This document shows positions 26,002 through 35,464 of a stretch of 64,000 nt of DNA, piece by piece. The stretch is taken from the NCBI GenBank assembly GCA_016218155.1, contig JACREQ010000050.1, positions 1 to 64,000 of the forward strand. The letters are read 5' to 3'. Made by a program: the position numbers and the translations under genes. The DNA comes from Bacteroidia bacterium. GTDB lineage: Bacteria > Bacteroidota > Bacteroidia > Bacteroidales > GWA2-32-17. Numbering within the stretch: the stretch's first letter is position 1; every line of letters starts with the position of its first letter. The notes beneath the pieces were generated by a model. It saw only the letters and a program-made list of their open reading frames with translations. It searched no databases and had not been told where the DNA came from.

Positions 26002-26583
26002 TTAGAATACCATTTCGCTCCAGGAATTTCTCATTTTAAATTCACTTTTTAATAATGAGAACATTATTGAGTTTTTAAACGTTCCATCAATTAAAAAATT
26101 TTGTCGAAGTATTCCTTCTTTTTTAAATCCCAGCTTTTTATAAAGTTTTATTGATGCAGTATGCTCTGTATAAATCTGAGCTTCAATCCTATTTAAGTTA
26201 AGTTTATTAAATGCAAACCATAAAACTGGTTGCATTGCTTCTGTCATAATTCCCTGTTTCCAAAAAGATTTCCTTAAAAAAGTACCCACCGAAGCATATT
26301 TGTGTTTCATATCAGGATGCAAAGAAATATCTCCAATTACTTTATGACTTTGTTTATCCTGAACTGCCCAGAATATCATTTTACCCTCTGAACTTGCTTC
26401 AGTTACAGTTTTAATAAATAACAATGTGTCATCAAGAGTTTTATGTGGATCGGGACCTGCCCACTTCATAACATCCTCATCACTATACCAACTAAATGCA
26501 TCGTGAGCAAACCTAGCCGAATAACGAATTAAACGAACTCTGTGAGTTTCAAATTCGGTAAATGGAAGTTTTGAATTATTCAT
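26002..26583 (-). CDS. GNAT-family N-acetyltransferase (RimJ/RimL-like)
   Basis: A 193-residue acetyltransferase that should use acetyl-CoA to acetylate an amino group, in the RimJ/RimL group that modifies ribosomal protein N-termini and small molecules. Motifs: FETHRVRLIRYSARFA at the start, FWAVQDKQSHKVIGDISLHPD for the central strands, and GTFLRKSFWKQGIMTEAMQPVLWFAF for the acetyl-CoA-binding beta-bulge and helix. NRIEAQIYTEHTASIKLYKKLGFKKEGILRQ closes the fold. The gene follows the ABC-F gene by 11 bases. The substrate is unknown. Confidence 0.9.
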   Translation of the reverse strand: MNNSKLPFTEFETHRVRLIRYSARFAHDAFSWYSDEDVMKWAGPDPHKTLDDTLLFIKTVTEASSEGKMIFWAVQDKQSHKVIGDISLHPDMKHKYASVGTFLRKSFWKQGIMTEAMQPVLWFAFNKLNLNRIEAQIYTEHTASIKLYKKLGFKKEGILRQNFLIDGTFKNSIMFSLLKSEFKMRNSWSEMVF

Positions 26584-26594
26584 AATGGTAATAT

Positions 26595-28544
26595 TTAGTT
26601 ACCCTTTTTTAATGTTTCCAATTCTTCGTTTAATTGTTCCCACTCCCCCATTTTTTTCTCCAAATTTAGCTTTATTTCGTTATATCTTTCAAAAACTTTT
26701 GGATCTGAAGCTACTTTTTTAAATTCCTCAGGATTAATCAATATCTCATCCATCTTTTGCATTTCAAGTTCGAGTTCACCTATCTCTTTCTCACATTGTG
26801 CAACTTTATTTTCTGCCTTTTTTAATAGTTTATCAAATTCTTTTTTCTGAGCAAATCTTTGTTTATTATCTTCTTTTGCTGAAGTTGGCTTTGCAAGCTT
26901 CACCTGAACTTTTTTTCTATTAAGTTCATTAAGTGTTTCAACTTTCTTGCTTGCCAAAAACTCCCAGATATTATTGGAATATTCTTTTAACTTTTTATCC
27001 TTTACTTCAACAATTCTTGTAACAAGACCATCTAAGAAATCACGATCATGAGATACAATTAACAACGTGCCATCATATTTTTGTAGTGCTTCTTTTAAAA
27101 CCTCTTTTGATATCATATCAAGATGGTTTGTAGGTTCATCAAGAATTAGTAAATTAACAGGTTCAAGTAAAAGTTTAGCCAAAGCAAGTCTACTGCATTC
27201 GCCACCAGAAAGCACTTTAACTTTTTTATCAACATCTTCACCACTAAAAAGAAAAGCACCTAAAATTCTTCTGATCTTTGTTCTTACTTCACCAACTGCG
27301 ATATCGTCTATAGATTGTAAAACAGTTCTATCTTTATCTAAAATCTGATCCTGATTCTGTGCATAATATCCAATTTTTACCTGATAACCACATGTTCCGG
27401 TTCCTTCGAATTCAAGTTCCCCTTTTATCATTCTCATTAAAGTAGTCTTGCCTTCACCGTTTCTACCAACTAACGCCAGCTTATCACCTCTTTCGATAAT
27501 TAAATCAACGTTTTTCAGTACTTCATTTGTACCGTAACTTTTAGAAACTTCTTTAAATTCATATACTACAGAACCTGATCGCGGAGAAGGCGGAAAAGCA
27601 ATATTCATTGACGACACATCTTCCTGATCTACTTCAATTCTTTCTACTTTATCTAATTGTTTTATTCTTGATTGAACCTGAACAGATTTTGTAGCTTTAT
27701 ATCTAAAACGCTCAATAAATTTTTCAGTATCATCAATCATTTTCTGTTGATTCTTAAATGCTGATAGCTGCTGCTCACGACGTTCTTCACGCAATGCTAC
27801 AAACTTAGAATAGGGAACTTTATAATCATATATCTTCCCTAATGAAAGTTCAACAGTGCGAGTTGTTACATGATCAAGAAAAGCTTTATCATGAGAAATT
27901 AATAACACAGCACCATTATATTCTTTTAAAAAATCTTCAATCCACTGAATTGCCTCAATATCTAGATGGTTTGTAGGTTCATCTAATAAAAAAACATCCG
28001 GCATTTGTAAAAGAATTTTGGCAAGTTCTATTCTCATTCTCCAACCACCACTAAATTCTGTTGTTTGCCGGGTAAAATCTGTACGCTTAAAACCAAGACC
28101 AATAAGAACTCTTTCAGTTTTCTCTTCTATATTGTTACCATCTAAATAAATCAACCTTTCATTAAGCTCTGACAGTTCAGTAGCTAATTGTATTGATTTA
28201 TTTGAATTATCATCTACTAAAGAAGTAAGTTCATCATGTAATTCATCAATTCTTTTCTGAATATTGTTAACTTCTTTAAATGCAGTAATTGTTTCTTCCC
28301 AAACTGAAGTACTATCGCTATAATCTAATAATTGAGGCAAATATCCAATAGTTAAACCCGAAGGTTTACTTATTACGCCTTCATCTGGAGTAACTTCACC
28401 TATTATTAATTTAAAAAGTGTTGATTTTCCTGCGCCATTCCGACCAACTAATCCAACTCTGTCTTTTTGCGATACAAGAAAAGAAACTCCTTTAAAAAGC
28501 TCAAAACCACCAAATGAAAGGCTTACATTATCTAATGAGATCAT
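26595..28544 (-). CDS. ABC-F family ATPase (translation factor type)
   Basis: A 649-residue soluble ABC-F protein with two ATPase domains and no membrane segments. The first domain has Walker A GRNGAGKST at 34-42, signature FSGGWRMR and Walker B VFLLDEP. The second has Walker A GRNGEGKTT, signature LSGGECSRLALAK and Walker B LLILDEP. The inter-domain linker (P-site tRNA interaction motif region) contains many Arg and Lys (FIERFRYKATKSVQVQSRIKQL). The C-terminal ~110 residues form a charged coiled coil, as in Uup/YheS-like members. ABC-F proteins bind the ribosomal E site and relieve stalled or antibiotic-blocked ribosomes. Its ATG directly abuts the alaS stop codon. Confidence 0.93.
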   Translation of the reverse strand: MISLDNVSLSFGGFELFKGVSFLVSQKDRVGLVGRNGAGKSTLFKLIIGEVTPDEGVISKPSGLTIGYLPQLLDYSDSTSVWEETITAFKEVNNIQKRIDELHDELTSLVDDNSNKSIQLATELSELNERLIYLDGNNIEEKTERVLIGLGFKRTDFTRQTTEFSGGWRMRIELAKILLQMPDVFLLDEPTNHLDIEAIQWIEDFLKEYNGAVLLISHDKAFLDHVTTRTVELSLGKIYDYKVPYSKFVALREERREQQLSAFKNQQKMIDDTEKFIERFRYKATKSVQVQSRIKQLDKVERIEVDQEDVSSMNIAFPPSPRSGSVVYEFKEVSKSYGTNEVLKNVDLIIERGDKLALVGRNGEGKTTLMRMIKGELEFEGTGTCGYQVKIGYYAQNQDQILDKDRTVLQSIDDIAVGEVRTKIRRILGAFLFSGEDVDKKVKVLSGGECSRLALAKLLLEPVNLLILDEPTNHLDMISKEVLKEALQKYDGTLLIVSHDRDFLDGLVTRIVEVKDKKLKEYSNNIWEFLASKKVETLNELNRKKVQVKLAKPTSAKEDNKQRFAQKKEFDKLLKKAENKVAQCEKEIGELELEMQKMDEILINPEEFKKVASDPKVFERYNEIKLNLEKKMGEWEQLNEELETLKKGN

Positions 28545-31169
28545 TTATTTAATGTATTTTTCTGCAGACAAAAATGCTGAATGTATTCCTTCTGGCTTTG
28601 TTCCACCTGCTGTTGCAAAAAATGGTTGACCACCACCACCTCCATTTATCTCTTTTGAAATATCTTTTATAATATTTCCGGCATGTAGATTTCTTTCTTT
28701 TACAAGATTATCTGAAATAAATACAGCAACATGTGCTTTACCTTCAATTTCAGTTCCCATAACTAAAAATAAATTTTCAGTTTCTGCCTTTAACTGAAAG
28801 GCTATATCACGAAGCAAACTTAAATCAGGAATTGAAATTTTACAAAAAGCTGTATTTAATCCGTTTGATGATACAATTTGTTGTTTTATTTCATTTTTAA
28901 TCTGAATAGATTTTTCTTTTAAAAATCCATCTAAAGATTTACTGAGTTTTTCATTATCTGCAATTAAAGACTCTACTGATTTCAAAATTTCTTTTGGATT
29001 TTTTAAAAGTTCTTTAATCTGTAACATCTGGCTTTCAATATTTTTGTAATATGTTACTGCTTTTTCTCCAGTGACTGCCTCTACTCTTCTTATACCAGTT
29101 GCAATTGATGCTTCAGATAAAATTTTAAATAATCCGATTTTTGCAGTATTTTCAACATGAGTACCACCGCAAAGTTCTATAGATTCTCCAAATTTAATAA
29201 CACGCACATGATCTTCATATTTTTCGCTAAAAAGTGCCATTGCACCTAATTCCTTAGCCTCTTCTATTGGAATACTTCTGCTTTCTGTTAATACGATTCC
29301 TTTTCTTATCATTTCATTTACTAGAACCTCTACTGCTTCTACTTCCTCAGCAGACATTTTCTGCATATGTGAAAAATCGAAACGAAGATGATCAGGTCCT
29401 ACCAATGAGCCTTTTTGCTCAACATGATTTCCTAGTACTTTTCTTAATGCAAAATGTAATAAATGAGTTGCTGAATGATTTTCCTGAGTTCTGTTTCTTC
29501 TGGAATTATCAACTATAGCAACACATTCTCCAGAAAAACCATTAGGTAATTCATTTAATATGTGATTTGTTAAATTATTCTCTTTTTTTGTATCAACAAC
29601 TTCTAATTTATTTCCATTCCATTCAATCCAGCCTGTGTCACCAAGCTGACCACCACTTTCACCATAAAAAGGAGTTTTAGCTAAAACAACCTGATAATAA
29701 GATTTTCCTTTTTGCTCTACTTTTCTGTATTTTATTATTTCTGTTGTTACAGAAGTTTCATCATATCCAACAAATTCTGTTTTTTCAATTTGCTTTAATA
29801 TTGTCCAATCTCCTGTTTCGACTACTGATGCTGACCTTGAACGATCTTTTTGCTGTTTTAAACATTCGTCAAAACTTTTTGTATCAACAGAAAGTTCATT
29901 CTCACGAGCAAGAATTTGAGTTAAATCTAAAGGAAATCCGAATGTGTCAAATAATTCAAAAGCAAAATTTCCTGGAATAACTTTAGTTTTAGCAAGGTTA
30001 TTTTTTTCTTTTAAAATATATCCTTCAAATTTCTGAATACCTGTTTCAAGAGTTCTTAAAAATGAAATTTCTTCTTCCTGAATTACTTTAGCAATAAAAG
30101 CCTTCTGGCTTTGCAATTCTTTAAAGTATTCTCCCATGTTTGACTCAAGAACTGCAACAAGCTTATAAATAAAAGGCTCGTTAAAACCTAAGAATGTATA
30201 ACCATAACGAATTGCACGACGCAAAATTCTACGAATAACATAACCTGCACCGGTATTTGAAGGCAATTGACCATCAGCAATGGAGAAGGACACAGCACGC
30301 AAATGATCAGCAATTACACGCATTGCAATATCATCAGAAACTTTTACACCATATTTTTTATTTGACAGATTTCCAATTTCCGATATGATAGTTTGAAAAA
30401 CATCAGTATCGTAATTTGATTTTTTATCTTGAACAACCATACACAATCGCTCGAATCCCATCCCAGTATCAACATGCTTTGCAGGTAATGATTCTAATGC
30501 ACCATCTGCTTTACGATTAAACTGAATAAACACTAAGTTCCAAATTTCGATAACTAAGGAATGACCAGTATTTACAAGACTTGCACCAGGAACTTTATTT
30601 CTTTCACTATCATCACGTAAATCAATATGAATTTCTGAACATGGACCACAAGGGCCTGTATCACCCATTTCCCAGAAATTATCCTTTTTGTTACCAAAAA
30701 TAATATGGTCTTCGGGCAAATATTTTTTCCAAAATTCTAAAGCTTCTTTATCAGCTTCGATATTCTCAGCTGGACTTCCTTCAAAAACGGTAGCATATAA
30801 ATATCTTTTATCAATTTTTAATTTTTCAGTTAAAAATTCCCATGCCCAATCAATTGCTTCTTTTTTAAAATAATTACCAAACGACCAGTTTCCAAGCATT
30901 TCAAACATGGTATGATGATACGTATCATGACCAACTTCCTCTAAATCATTATGCTTTCCCGATACGCGAAGACATTTTTGTGAATTTGCAACACGAGGAT
31001 ATTTTGCTGGAGAATTTCCCAGAAATATATCTTTAAACTGGTTCATTCCTGCATTGGTAAACATTAAAGTAGGGTCATTCTTTACTACCATAGGTGCAGA
31101 TGGAACAAATGCATGTTCCTTAGAATTAAAAAAATCGATAAATGCTTTGCGAATTTCTTTTGAGTTCAT
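28545..31169 (-). CDS. alaS: Alanyl-tRNA synthetase
   Basis: Class II synthetase that charges tRNA-Ala and edits mischarged Ser and Gly. It is full length at 874 residues. The N-terminal catalytic part begins with KEIRKAFIDFFNSKEHAFVPSAP and includes TFTNAGMNQFKDIF-like motif 1 (LMFTNAGMNQFKD). The editing domain has the zinc-binding NHSATHLLH and CGGTHV. The C-terminal DHHA1 part ends GGGGGQPFFATAGG. The ABC-F gene follows with no gap, so the two are probably co-transcribed together with the GNAT gene. The gene is transcribed divergently from the M23 peptidase, with a TAAATTTG box in the shared 105-base spacer. Confidence 0.98.
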   Translation of the reverse strand: MNSKEIRKAFIDFFNSKEHAFVPSAPMVVKNDPTLMFTNAGMNQFKDIFLGNSPAKYPRVANSQKCLRVSGKHNDLEEVGHDTYHHTMFEMLGNWSFGNYFKKEAIDWAWEFLTEKLKIDKRYLYATVFEGSPAENIEADKEALEFWKKYLPEDHIIFGNKKDNFWEMGDTGPCGPCSEIHIDLRDDSERNKVPGASLVNTGHSLVIEIWNLVFIQFNRKADGALESLPAKHVDTGMGFERLCMVVQDKKSNYDTDVFQTIISEIGNLSNKKYGVKVSDDIAMRVIADHLRAVSFSIADGQLPSNTGAGYVIRRILRRAIRYGYTFLGFNEPFIYKLVAVLESNMGEYFKELQSQKAFIAKVIQEEEISFLRTLETGIQKFEGYILKEKNNLAKTKVIPGNFAFELFDTFGFPLDLTQILARENELSVDTKSFDECLKQQKDRSRSASVVETGDWTILKQIEKTEFVGYDETSVTTEIIKYRKVEQKGKSYYQVVLAKTPFYGESGGQLGDTGWIEWNGNKLEVVDTKKENNLTNHILNELPNGFSGECVAIVDNSRRNRTQENHSATHLLHFALRKVLGNHVEQKGSLVGPDHLRFDFSHMQKMSAEEVEAVEVLVNEMIRKGIVLTESRSIPIEEAKELGAMALFSEKYEDHVRVIKFGESIELCGGTHVENTAKIGLFKILSEASIATGIRRVEAVTGEKAVTYYKNIESQMLQIKELLKNPKEILKSVESLIADNEKLSKSLDGFLKEKSIQIKNEIKQQIVSSNGLNTAFCKISIPDLSLLRDIAFQLKAETENLFLVMGTEIEGKAHVAVFISDNLVKERNLHAGNIIKDISKEINGGGGGQPFFATAGGTKPEGIHSAFLSAEKYIK

Positions 31170-31204
31170 TTACTGTTATAAAAAAGGTTAAATAAAATTT
31201 TAGA

Positions 31205-31235
31205 TTGCAAATTTAGATTTTTTACGCTAAATTTG
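31205..31235 (+). promoter_or_regulatory. Promoter of the M23 peptidase gene
   Basis: TTG (31205-31207), a 20-base spacer, then an exact -7 box TAAATTTG (31228-31235). The start codon is at 31275. It overlaps the alaS promoter region. Confidence 0.7.
31208..31215 (-). promoter_or_regulatory. -7 box (TAAATTTG) of alaS
   Basis: An exact TAnnTTTG match on the minus strand, 38 bases before the alaS ATG. It lies inside the spacer of the divergent peptidase promoter. The nearest TTG on this strand is 25 bases away, longer than usual. Confidence 0.5.
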
Positions 31236-31274
31236 TCATGCAACATGCAGTTTATCGAAAAACATTTATAAGAA

Positions 31275-32252
31275 ATGTCTAAAATTAAATATAGATTTAA
31301 TCCCGAAACACTCAGCTATCATAAAATTGAGATTGGCATAAGAAAAAGGCTAATCAGGTTGTTACCTTCAGTAATTTCAGCTTTTGTTTTTGCTTTGGCT
31401 GGTATAGTAATTTATACTTATACATTTGATTCACCTAAGGAACGTCAGTTAAAAAGAGAAAACAGACAACTTGCTGTTCAATATGAGATTCTGTTAAAAA
31501 AAATAAACCAAAGTGAAAATATTCTTGCAGATTTAAGATATCGCGATGATAATATTTACAGAACAATTTTTGAAGCAGAACCCATACCTGAGTCTATGCG
31601 AAATGCTGGATTTGGTGGTGCTAACCGATATGAAGAATTAGAAGGATATGATAATTCTGAATTAGTAATTTCTACTTCTAAAAGACTAGATAAACTTATG
31701 AAACAGATTACAATCCAATCTAAATCATATGACGAAATTGTAAAGTTAGCAAAGAGTAAAGAAAAATGGCTTGCTTGTATGCCGGCAATTGTACCAATAT
31801 TAAATAAAGATCATTATAAATTTTTATCACATTTTGGAACAAGATATGATCCTGTTTATAAGAATACTGTTAAAATGCATGAAGGAATTGATTTAGCCGG
31901 CGCTACCGGAACCAATATCAGAGCAAGCGGTAATGGAGTTGTAAAATCAGCAGAATATTCAAAAGGCGGATATGGAAACGAAATTATTATAGATCATGGC
32001 TTTGGATATACAACAAGATATGCTCATTTAAGCAAAATATTAGTTCATACCGGACAAACGATTACACGTGGTGAAGTAATCGGAAAACTTGGAAGTACTG
32101 GTAAATCAACTGGTCCACATTTACATTATGAAGTAAGAAAAAATAAAATTGCATTAAATCCTATTCATTTCTTTTATCAGGACTTATCTCCTGCTGAATA
32201 TGATAAGATGATTGAATTATCTGCTCAGGAAGGTGGTATTGCTCTTGATTAA
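31275..32252 (+). CDS. Membrane-anchored M23 peptidase (LytM-like)
   Basis: A 325-residue cell-wall endopeptidase candidate. A cytoplasmic N-terminus with an RKRLIRLLPS segment precedes one membrane helix (~32-52), then a coiled coil (KERQLKRENRQLAVQYEILLKKINQSEN) and the LytM domain. Zinc and catalytic residues are intact: H202 and D206 in HEGIDLAG, H282 and H284 in GPHLHYEV, plus TRYAHLSKI. It should cut peptidoglycan crosslinks, or if coupled through the coiled coil, activate partners during growth or division. The promoter is clear, and the MerR-type gene follows by 36 bases, possibly in the same transcript. Confidence 0.93.
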   Translation: MSKIKYRFNPETLSYHKIEIGIRKRLIRLLPSVISAFVFALAGIVIYTYTFDSPKERQLKRENRQLAVQYEILLKKINQSENILADLRYRDDNIYRTIFEAEPIPESMRNAGFGGANRYEELEGYDNSELVISTSKRLDKLMKQITIQSKSYDEIVKLAKSKEKWLACMPAIVPILNKDHYKFLSHFGTRYDPVYKNTVKMHEGIDLAGATGTNIRASGNGVVKSAEYSKGGYGNEIIIDHGFGYTTRYAHLSKILVHTGQTITRGEVIGKLGSTGKSTGPHLHYEVRKNKIALNPIHFFYQDLSPAEYDKMIELSAQEGGIALD

Positions 32253-32288
32253 TCAGTTAAAATTTAAATTTAATAAGTTTATTAATAA

Positions 32289-32657
32289 ATGGCACCATAC
32301 AAAGAACCAAAAATAGAAAAAATCTTTTTCCCTATTGGTGAAGTTGCTGAAATGTTTAATGTAAATCAATCGTTAATAAGGTTTTGGGAAAAAGAGTTTG
32401 ATATACTAAAACCACAGAAAAACAAAAAGGGAAATCGATTATTTACTAAACAGGATATAGAAAATCTAAGATTAATTTTTCATCTTGTTAAGGAAAGAGG
32501 AATGACACTAAATGGAGCCAAACAAAAACTAAAGAATAATATTGAAGATACTACCAAAAATTTTGAAGTAGTAAAGAAATTACAAAATATCAAATCACAA
32601 CTTCTAAATATTAAGACTGAGTTAGACGAACTTAAATCGAACCAAGTACCTTCTTAA
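32289..32657 (+). CDS. MerR-type transcriptional regulator
   Basis: A 122-residue regulator with an N-terminal MerR winged helix: FFPIGEVAEMFNVNQSLIRFWEKEFDIL for the helix-turn-helix, KNKKGNRLFTKQDIENLRLIFHLVKERGMTLNGAKQKL for the wing and second helix pair. A short coiled coil follows (VVKKLQNIKSQLLNIKTELDEL) for dimerisation. There is no ligand-binding C-terminal domain or metal-binding cysteine, so the signal is unknown. This short type is conserved in Bacteroidetes next to an M23 peptidase gene. The last 26 bases overlap the convergent HEAT-like gene. Confidence 0.9.
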   Translation: MAPYKEPKIEKIFFPIGEVAEMFNVNQSLIRFWEKEFDILKPQKNKKGNRLFTKQDIENLRLIFHLVKERGMTLNGAKQKLKNNIEDTTKNFEVVKKLQNIKSQLLNIKTELDELKSNQVPS

Positions 32658-33162
32658 CTCTAGTTCTTACAGCCATTGAGTTATCTTCCTTAACTAAATC
32701 TAAAACTGAAATAAGTTCATTTTTTAATAAAGGTTCGGCTTTACAAGCATTACATATTACATCAATTGCATATACTTTAATTGCTGGGTTCTCATTTTGA
32801 GAAACAATCCACTCAAAACATTGATTAATTAATAGTCCACTATCATTTAGGTTAATAATATCAGGCAATTCAGAAATTATTTTTAAAAAGCTCCTTCTTA
32901 CTCCTTCTATTTTAGTGCTTAAAGTATAATTAACAAGATTCTGTAAATAAGGAGTAATTAACAAACTATTATTCTCTACACAAAACTGCACAGCTCTTGC
33001 AGCCCTCATACTTACAGGGTAAGGTTTTGTTAAACAATAGTCAAAAATAATTTTAAAATATTCTGGATTATCTCCAACTTCTCCGATAATAATTTCTGCT
33101 ATAGCTCTAGAACTATCTGTTTCTAAAAGTTCAAGAAAATGTTTTTCGATTGATGGATTCAT
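32632..33162 (-). CDS. HEAT/armadillo-like helical protein (hypothetical)
   Basis: About 176 residues of regular helix pairs resembling HEAT or armadillo repeats: SRAIAEIIIGEVGDN, SMRAARAVQFCVEN, GVRRSFLKIISELPD, AIKVYAIDVICNACK and AVRTRVKKVLGS at the C-terminus. Such repeats mediate protein binding; no enzyme motif is seen. The frame opens at a TTG (33171), but ATG 33162 (MNPSIEKHFLEL) is the more likely start. The 3' end overlaps the MerR gene by 26 bases in a tail-to-tail arrangement without a separate terminator. The function is unknown. Confidence 0.75.
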   Translation of the reverse strand: MNPSIEKHFLELLETDSSRAIAEIIIGEVGDNPEYFKIIFDYCLTKPYPVSMRAARAVQFCVENNSLLITPYLQNLVNYTLSTKIEGVRRSFLKIISELPDIINLNDSGLLINQCFEWIVSQNENPAIKVYAIDVICNACKAEPLLKNELISVLDLVKEDNSMAVRTRVKKVLGSI

Positions 33163-33237
33163 AAAAATCAATAATTCATAGAATTTTATTATTTTGCAAT
33201 AAAATTAAATTATAATTTTCATAAACTAATATAATTA

Positions 33238-35454
33238 ATGAAGAAAGTTTTTTTTCTTATTTTCACAATAATTATCAATTTTAGTTTAAACGCTCAATCA
33301 ACTATAACTGATAGTTTATTGAAAATTGTTAAGACCTCTAAAAATAATATCGAAAAAACTAACGCCTTAAATTCATTATTTATACATTATGAATTTGACG
33401 ATACAATAAAAGCAAAACAATATCTTATTTCAGCATTTGAATTGGCAAACAAAATAAATTATGTTGAAGGGAAAGCTGTATCATATACTCAATTTGGTTT
33501 TTACTATGAGGACCATGGTGACTTTAACAAAGCATTACATTATTACAATCTTTCTTTAAAAGAATATACATTTTTAAAAGAGTCTAAAGTTACTTCAATT
33601 TCATTAGTCGGCGAGAATGGGATTGCAGGATGTTATATCAATATGGGTAACGCTTTTATTTACTTATCAAATTACCCACTTGCGTTAAATAATTATCAGA
33701 ATGCTTTAAAAATTTATGAAAAAATAGTTCTTAAACAAAGTGGAAAAATTATTAAAGATAAAATTGCATCATGTAATAACAACATTGGTAATATTCATTT
33801 TTATCAAGCAAACTATAATCTAGCTTTAAATTATTATAAAAAGTCGTTACAAATAAATGAAGAAACCAAAAACAAGAATGGGGTCGGACAATGCTACGTT
33901 AATATAGGTGCAACTTTACTTCAACTGCATAATGATTCATTAGCATTAGAATATGAGAATAAAGCATTATTAATTCACAATGAACTCGGAAACAAAAACG
34001 ATGCTGCTAATTGTTATTTAAACATCGGTGACATTTATTTAAAATGGGGAAAATTTAATTTGGCAATAGATTTTTTTCAAAAGGCATATGACATAAGTAT
34101 GGAGGCTGGTAATAAGAGTATGTTATCATCTGTTTCGGGAAGTTTATCCACATGCTATTTGAAAATAAATAAAAATAAAGAAGCGATAGAATATGCTCAT
34201 AAAAGTTTAACAATTGCAAAGGAAACAGGTTCTTTAGAAAGACAGAAAGCAGCATATACAAATCTCTCTATCGCATATGAAGATATTGGAAAAATCAAAG
34301 AAGCTTTAGAATATTATAAATTAGAAAGAATTTTTAATGATAGCACATATAATAAAGAAAAGCTTTCACAGCTTTCAGAAATGGAAGCTATTTATCAAAA
34401 TGATAAAAAAGAAAAAGAAATTGAGTTATTAAATAAGAATAAAATTTTACAAGACAAAGAAATAGAAAAACAAACACTTTTAAGAAATTCATTCATTATT
34501 GGATTTATTTTAATATTTGTTATTGCTGTAATAATACTGGTTTTTGCATTAATTATTTTAAGATATTATCGACAGAAAAGAAAAATAAATCAAATATTAA
34601 CAATAAAGAATATTGAAATCGAACAACAGAAAGAAGAGCTTCTTACTCAAAGTGAGATGCTTATAGAGACTAACACATTATTGGAAAATAGAAACCTCCT
34701 TATAACTGATAGTATCAGATACGCCAAACAAATTCAGGATGCAATTTTACCTTCTGAAGAATTCATAAAACAATACTTTCAGGAATCATTTATATTTTTT
34801 AAACCCAAAGACATAGTTAGCGGAGATTTTTACTGGTTTACAACAACAGAAGATTATATTTTTATTGCTGTTGTAGACTGTACAGGACATGGTGTTCCTG
34901 GTGCTTTTATGAGTATGATTGGAAACACACTATTAAATCAAATAATAATTCAGAAAGGAACATATAATCCCGAAAAAATATTAACAAAGCTTGATGAAGG
35001 TGTAAGTTACTCATTACTTAACCAAGGAAATAAACAACATGCACAAGATGATGGAATGGAAATATCGCTTTGTAGAATAGATAAGAAAAATAAAGAATTA
35101 CAAATAGCATGTACAAATCAACTCGCAATTGTTATAAAAGATAATGAGTTCATTGAAATAGAAAACAACATACACTCAATTGGTGGAAGTTTAAGTAAAA
35201 ACAAATCATACAAAACTCAAAAAATTAATTATAACACTGAAGCTCTGGTATATTTATTTACTGATGGATTTCAAGATCAGTTTGGAGGCTCATATAACAA
35301 TAAGTACCTTTCAAAACAAATAAAAGAATTAATCGCTTCTAATAAAAACAAAACTATCAGCGAACAAAAAACCATTTTTGAAACTTCATTAAAAGAATGG
35401 ATGGGTAATAACGTGCAGGTTGATGATATAACAATTGTTGGAATAAAAATTTAA
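33238..35454 (+). CDS. Membrane-anchored TPR-SpoIIE/PP2C serine phosphatase 1
   Basis: A 738-residue signalling protein. A signal peptide (1-19) is followed by an exported array of about seven TPRs (~45-370), a juxtamembrane helix with KKEKEIELLNKNK, one membrane helix (~417-443), a cytoplasmic coiled coil (~444-490) and a SpoIIE-type PP2C domain (~495-738). The phosphatase core shows SIRYAKQIQDAILPS, SGDFYWF, VVDCTGHGVPGAFMSMIGN, DDGMEIS and LFTDGFQDQFGG, so the metal-binding aspartates are present. SpoIIE/RsbU enzymes dephosphorylate anti-sigma factor antagonists; the target is not encoded nearby. It is the first of three paralogues and lies 10 bases before the LCIB-like gene. Confidence 0.92.
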   Translation: MKKVFFLIFTIIINFSLNAQSTITDSLLKIVKTSKNNIEKTNALNSLFIHYEFDDTIKAKQYLISAFELANKINYVEGKAVSYTQFGFYYEDHGDFNKALHYYNLSLKEYTFLKESKVTSISLVGENGIAGCYINMGNAFIYLSNYPLALNNYQNALKIYEKIVLKQSGKIIKDKIASCNNNIGNIHFYQANYNLALNYYKKSLQINEETKNKNGVGQCYVNIGATLLQLHNDSLALEYENKALLIHNELGNKNDAANCYLNIGDIYLKWGKFNLAIDFFQKAYDISMEAGNKSMLSSVSGSLSTCYLKINKNKEAIEYAHKSLTIAKETGSLERQKAAYTNLSIAYEDIGKIKEALEYYKLERIFNDSTYNKEKLSQLSEMEAIYQNDKKEKEIELLNKNKILQDKEIEKQTLLRNSFIIGFILIFVIAVIILVFALIILRYYRQKRKINQILTIKNIEIEQQKEELLTQSEMLIETNTLLENRNLLITDSIRYAKQIQDAILPSEEFIKQYFQESFIFFKPKDIVSGDFYWFTTTEDYIFIAVVDCTGHGVPGAFMSMIGNTLLNQIIIQKGTYNPEKILTKLDEGVSYSLLNQGNKQHAQDDGMEISLCRIDKKNKELQIACTNQLAIVIKDNEFIEIENNIHSIGGSLSKNKSYKTQKINYNTEALVYLFTDGFQDQFGGSYNNKYLSKQIKELIASNKNKTISEQKTIFETSLKEWMGNNVQVDDITIVGIKI

Positions 35455-35464
35455 AATCAAATTT

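Noticed and set aside
28545-31169. Small plus-strand ORFs within alaS (for example 29267-29518, 29744-29980)
   Set aside because: They are antisense shadows inside a strongly conserved gene, with leucine/phenylalanine-rich composition from reversed codons.
33163-33171. TTG start for the HEAT-like protein
   Set aside because: An ATG three codons later (33162) gives the expected N-terminus.
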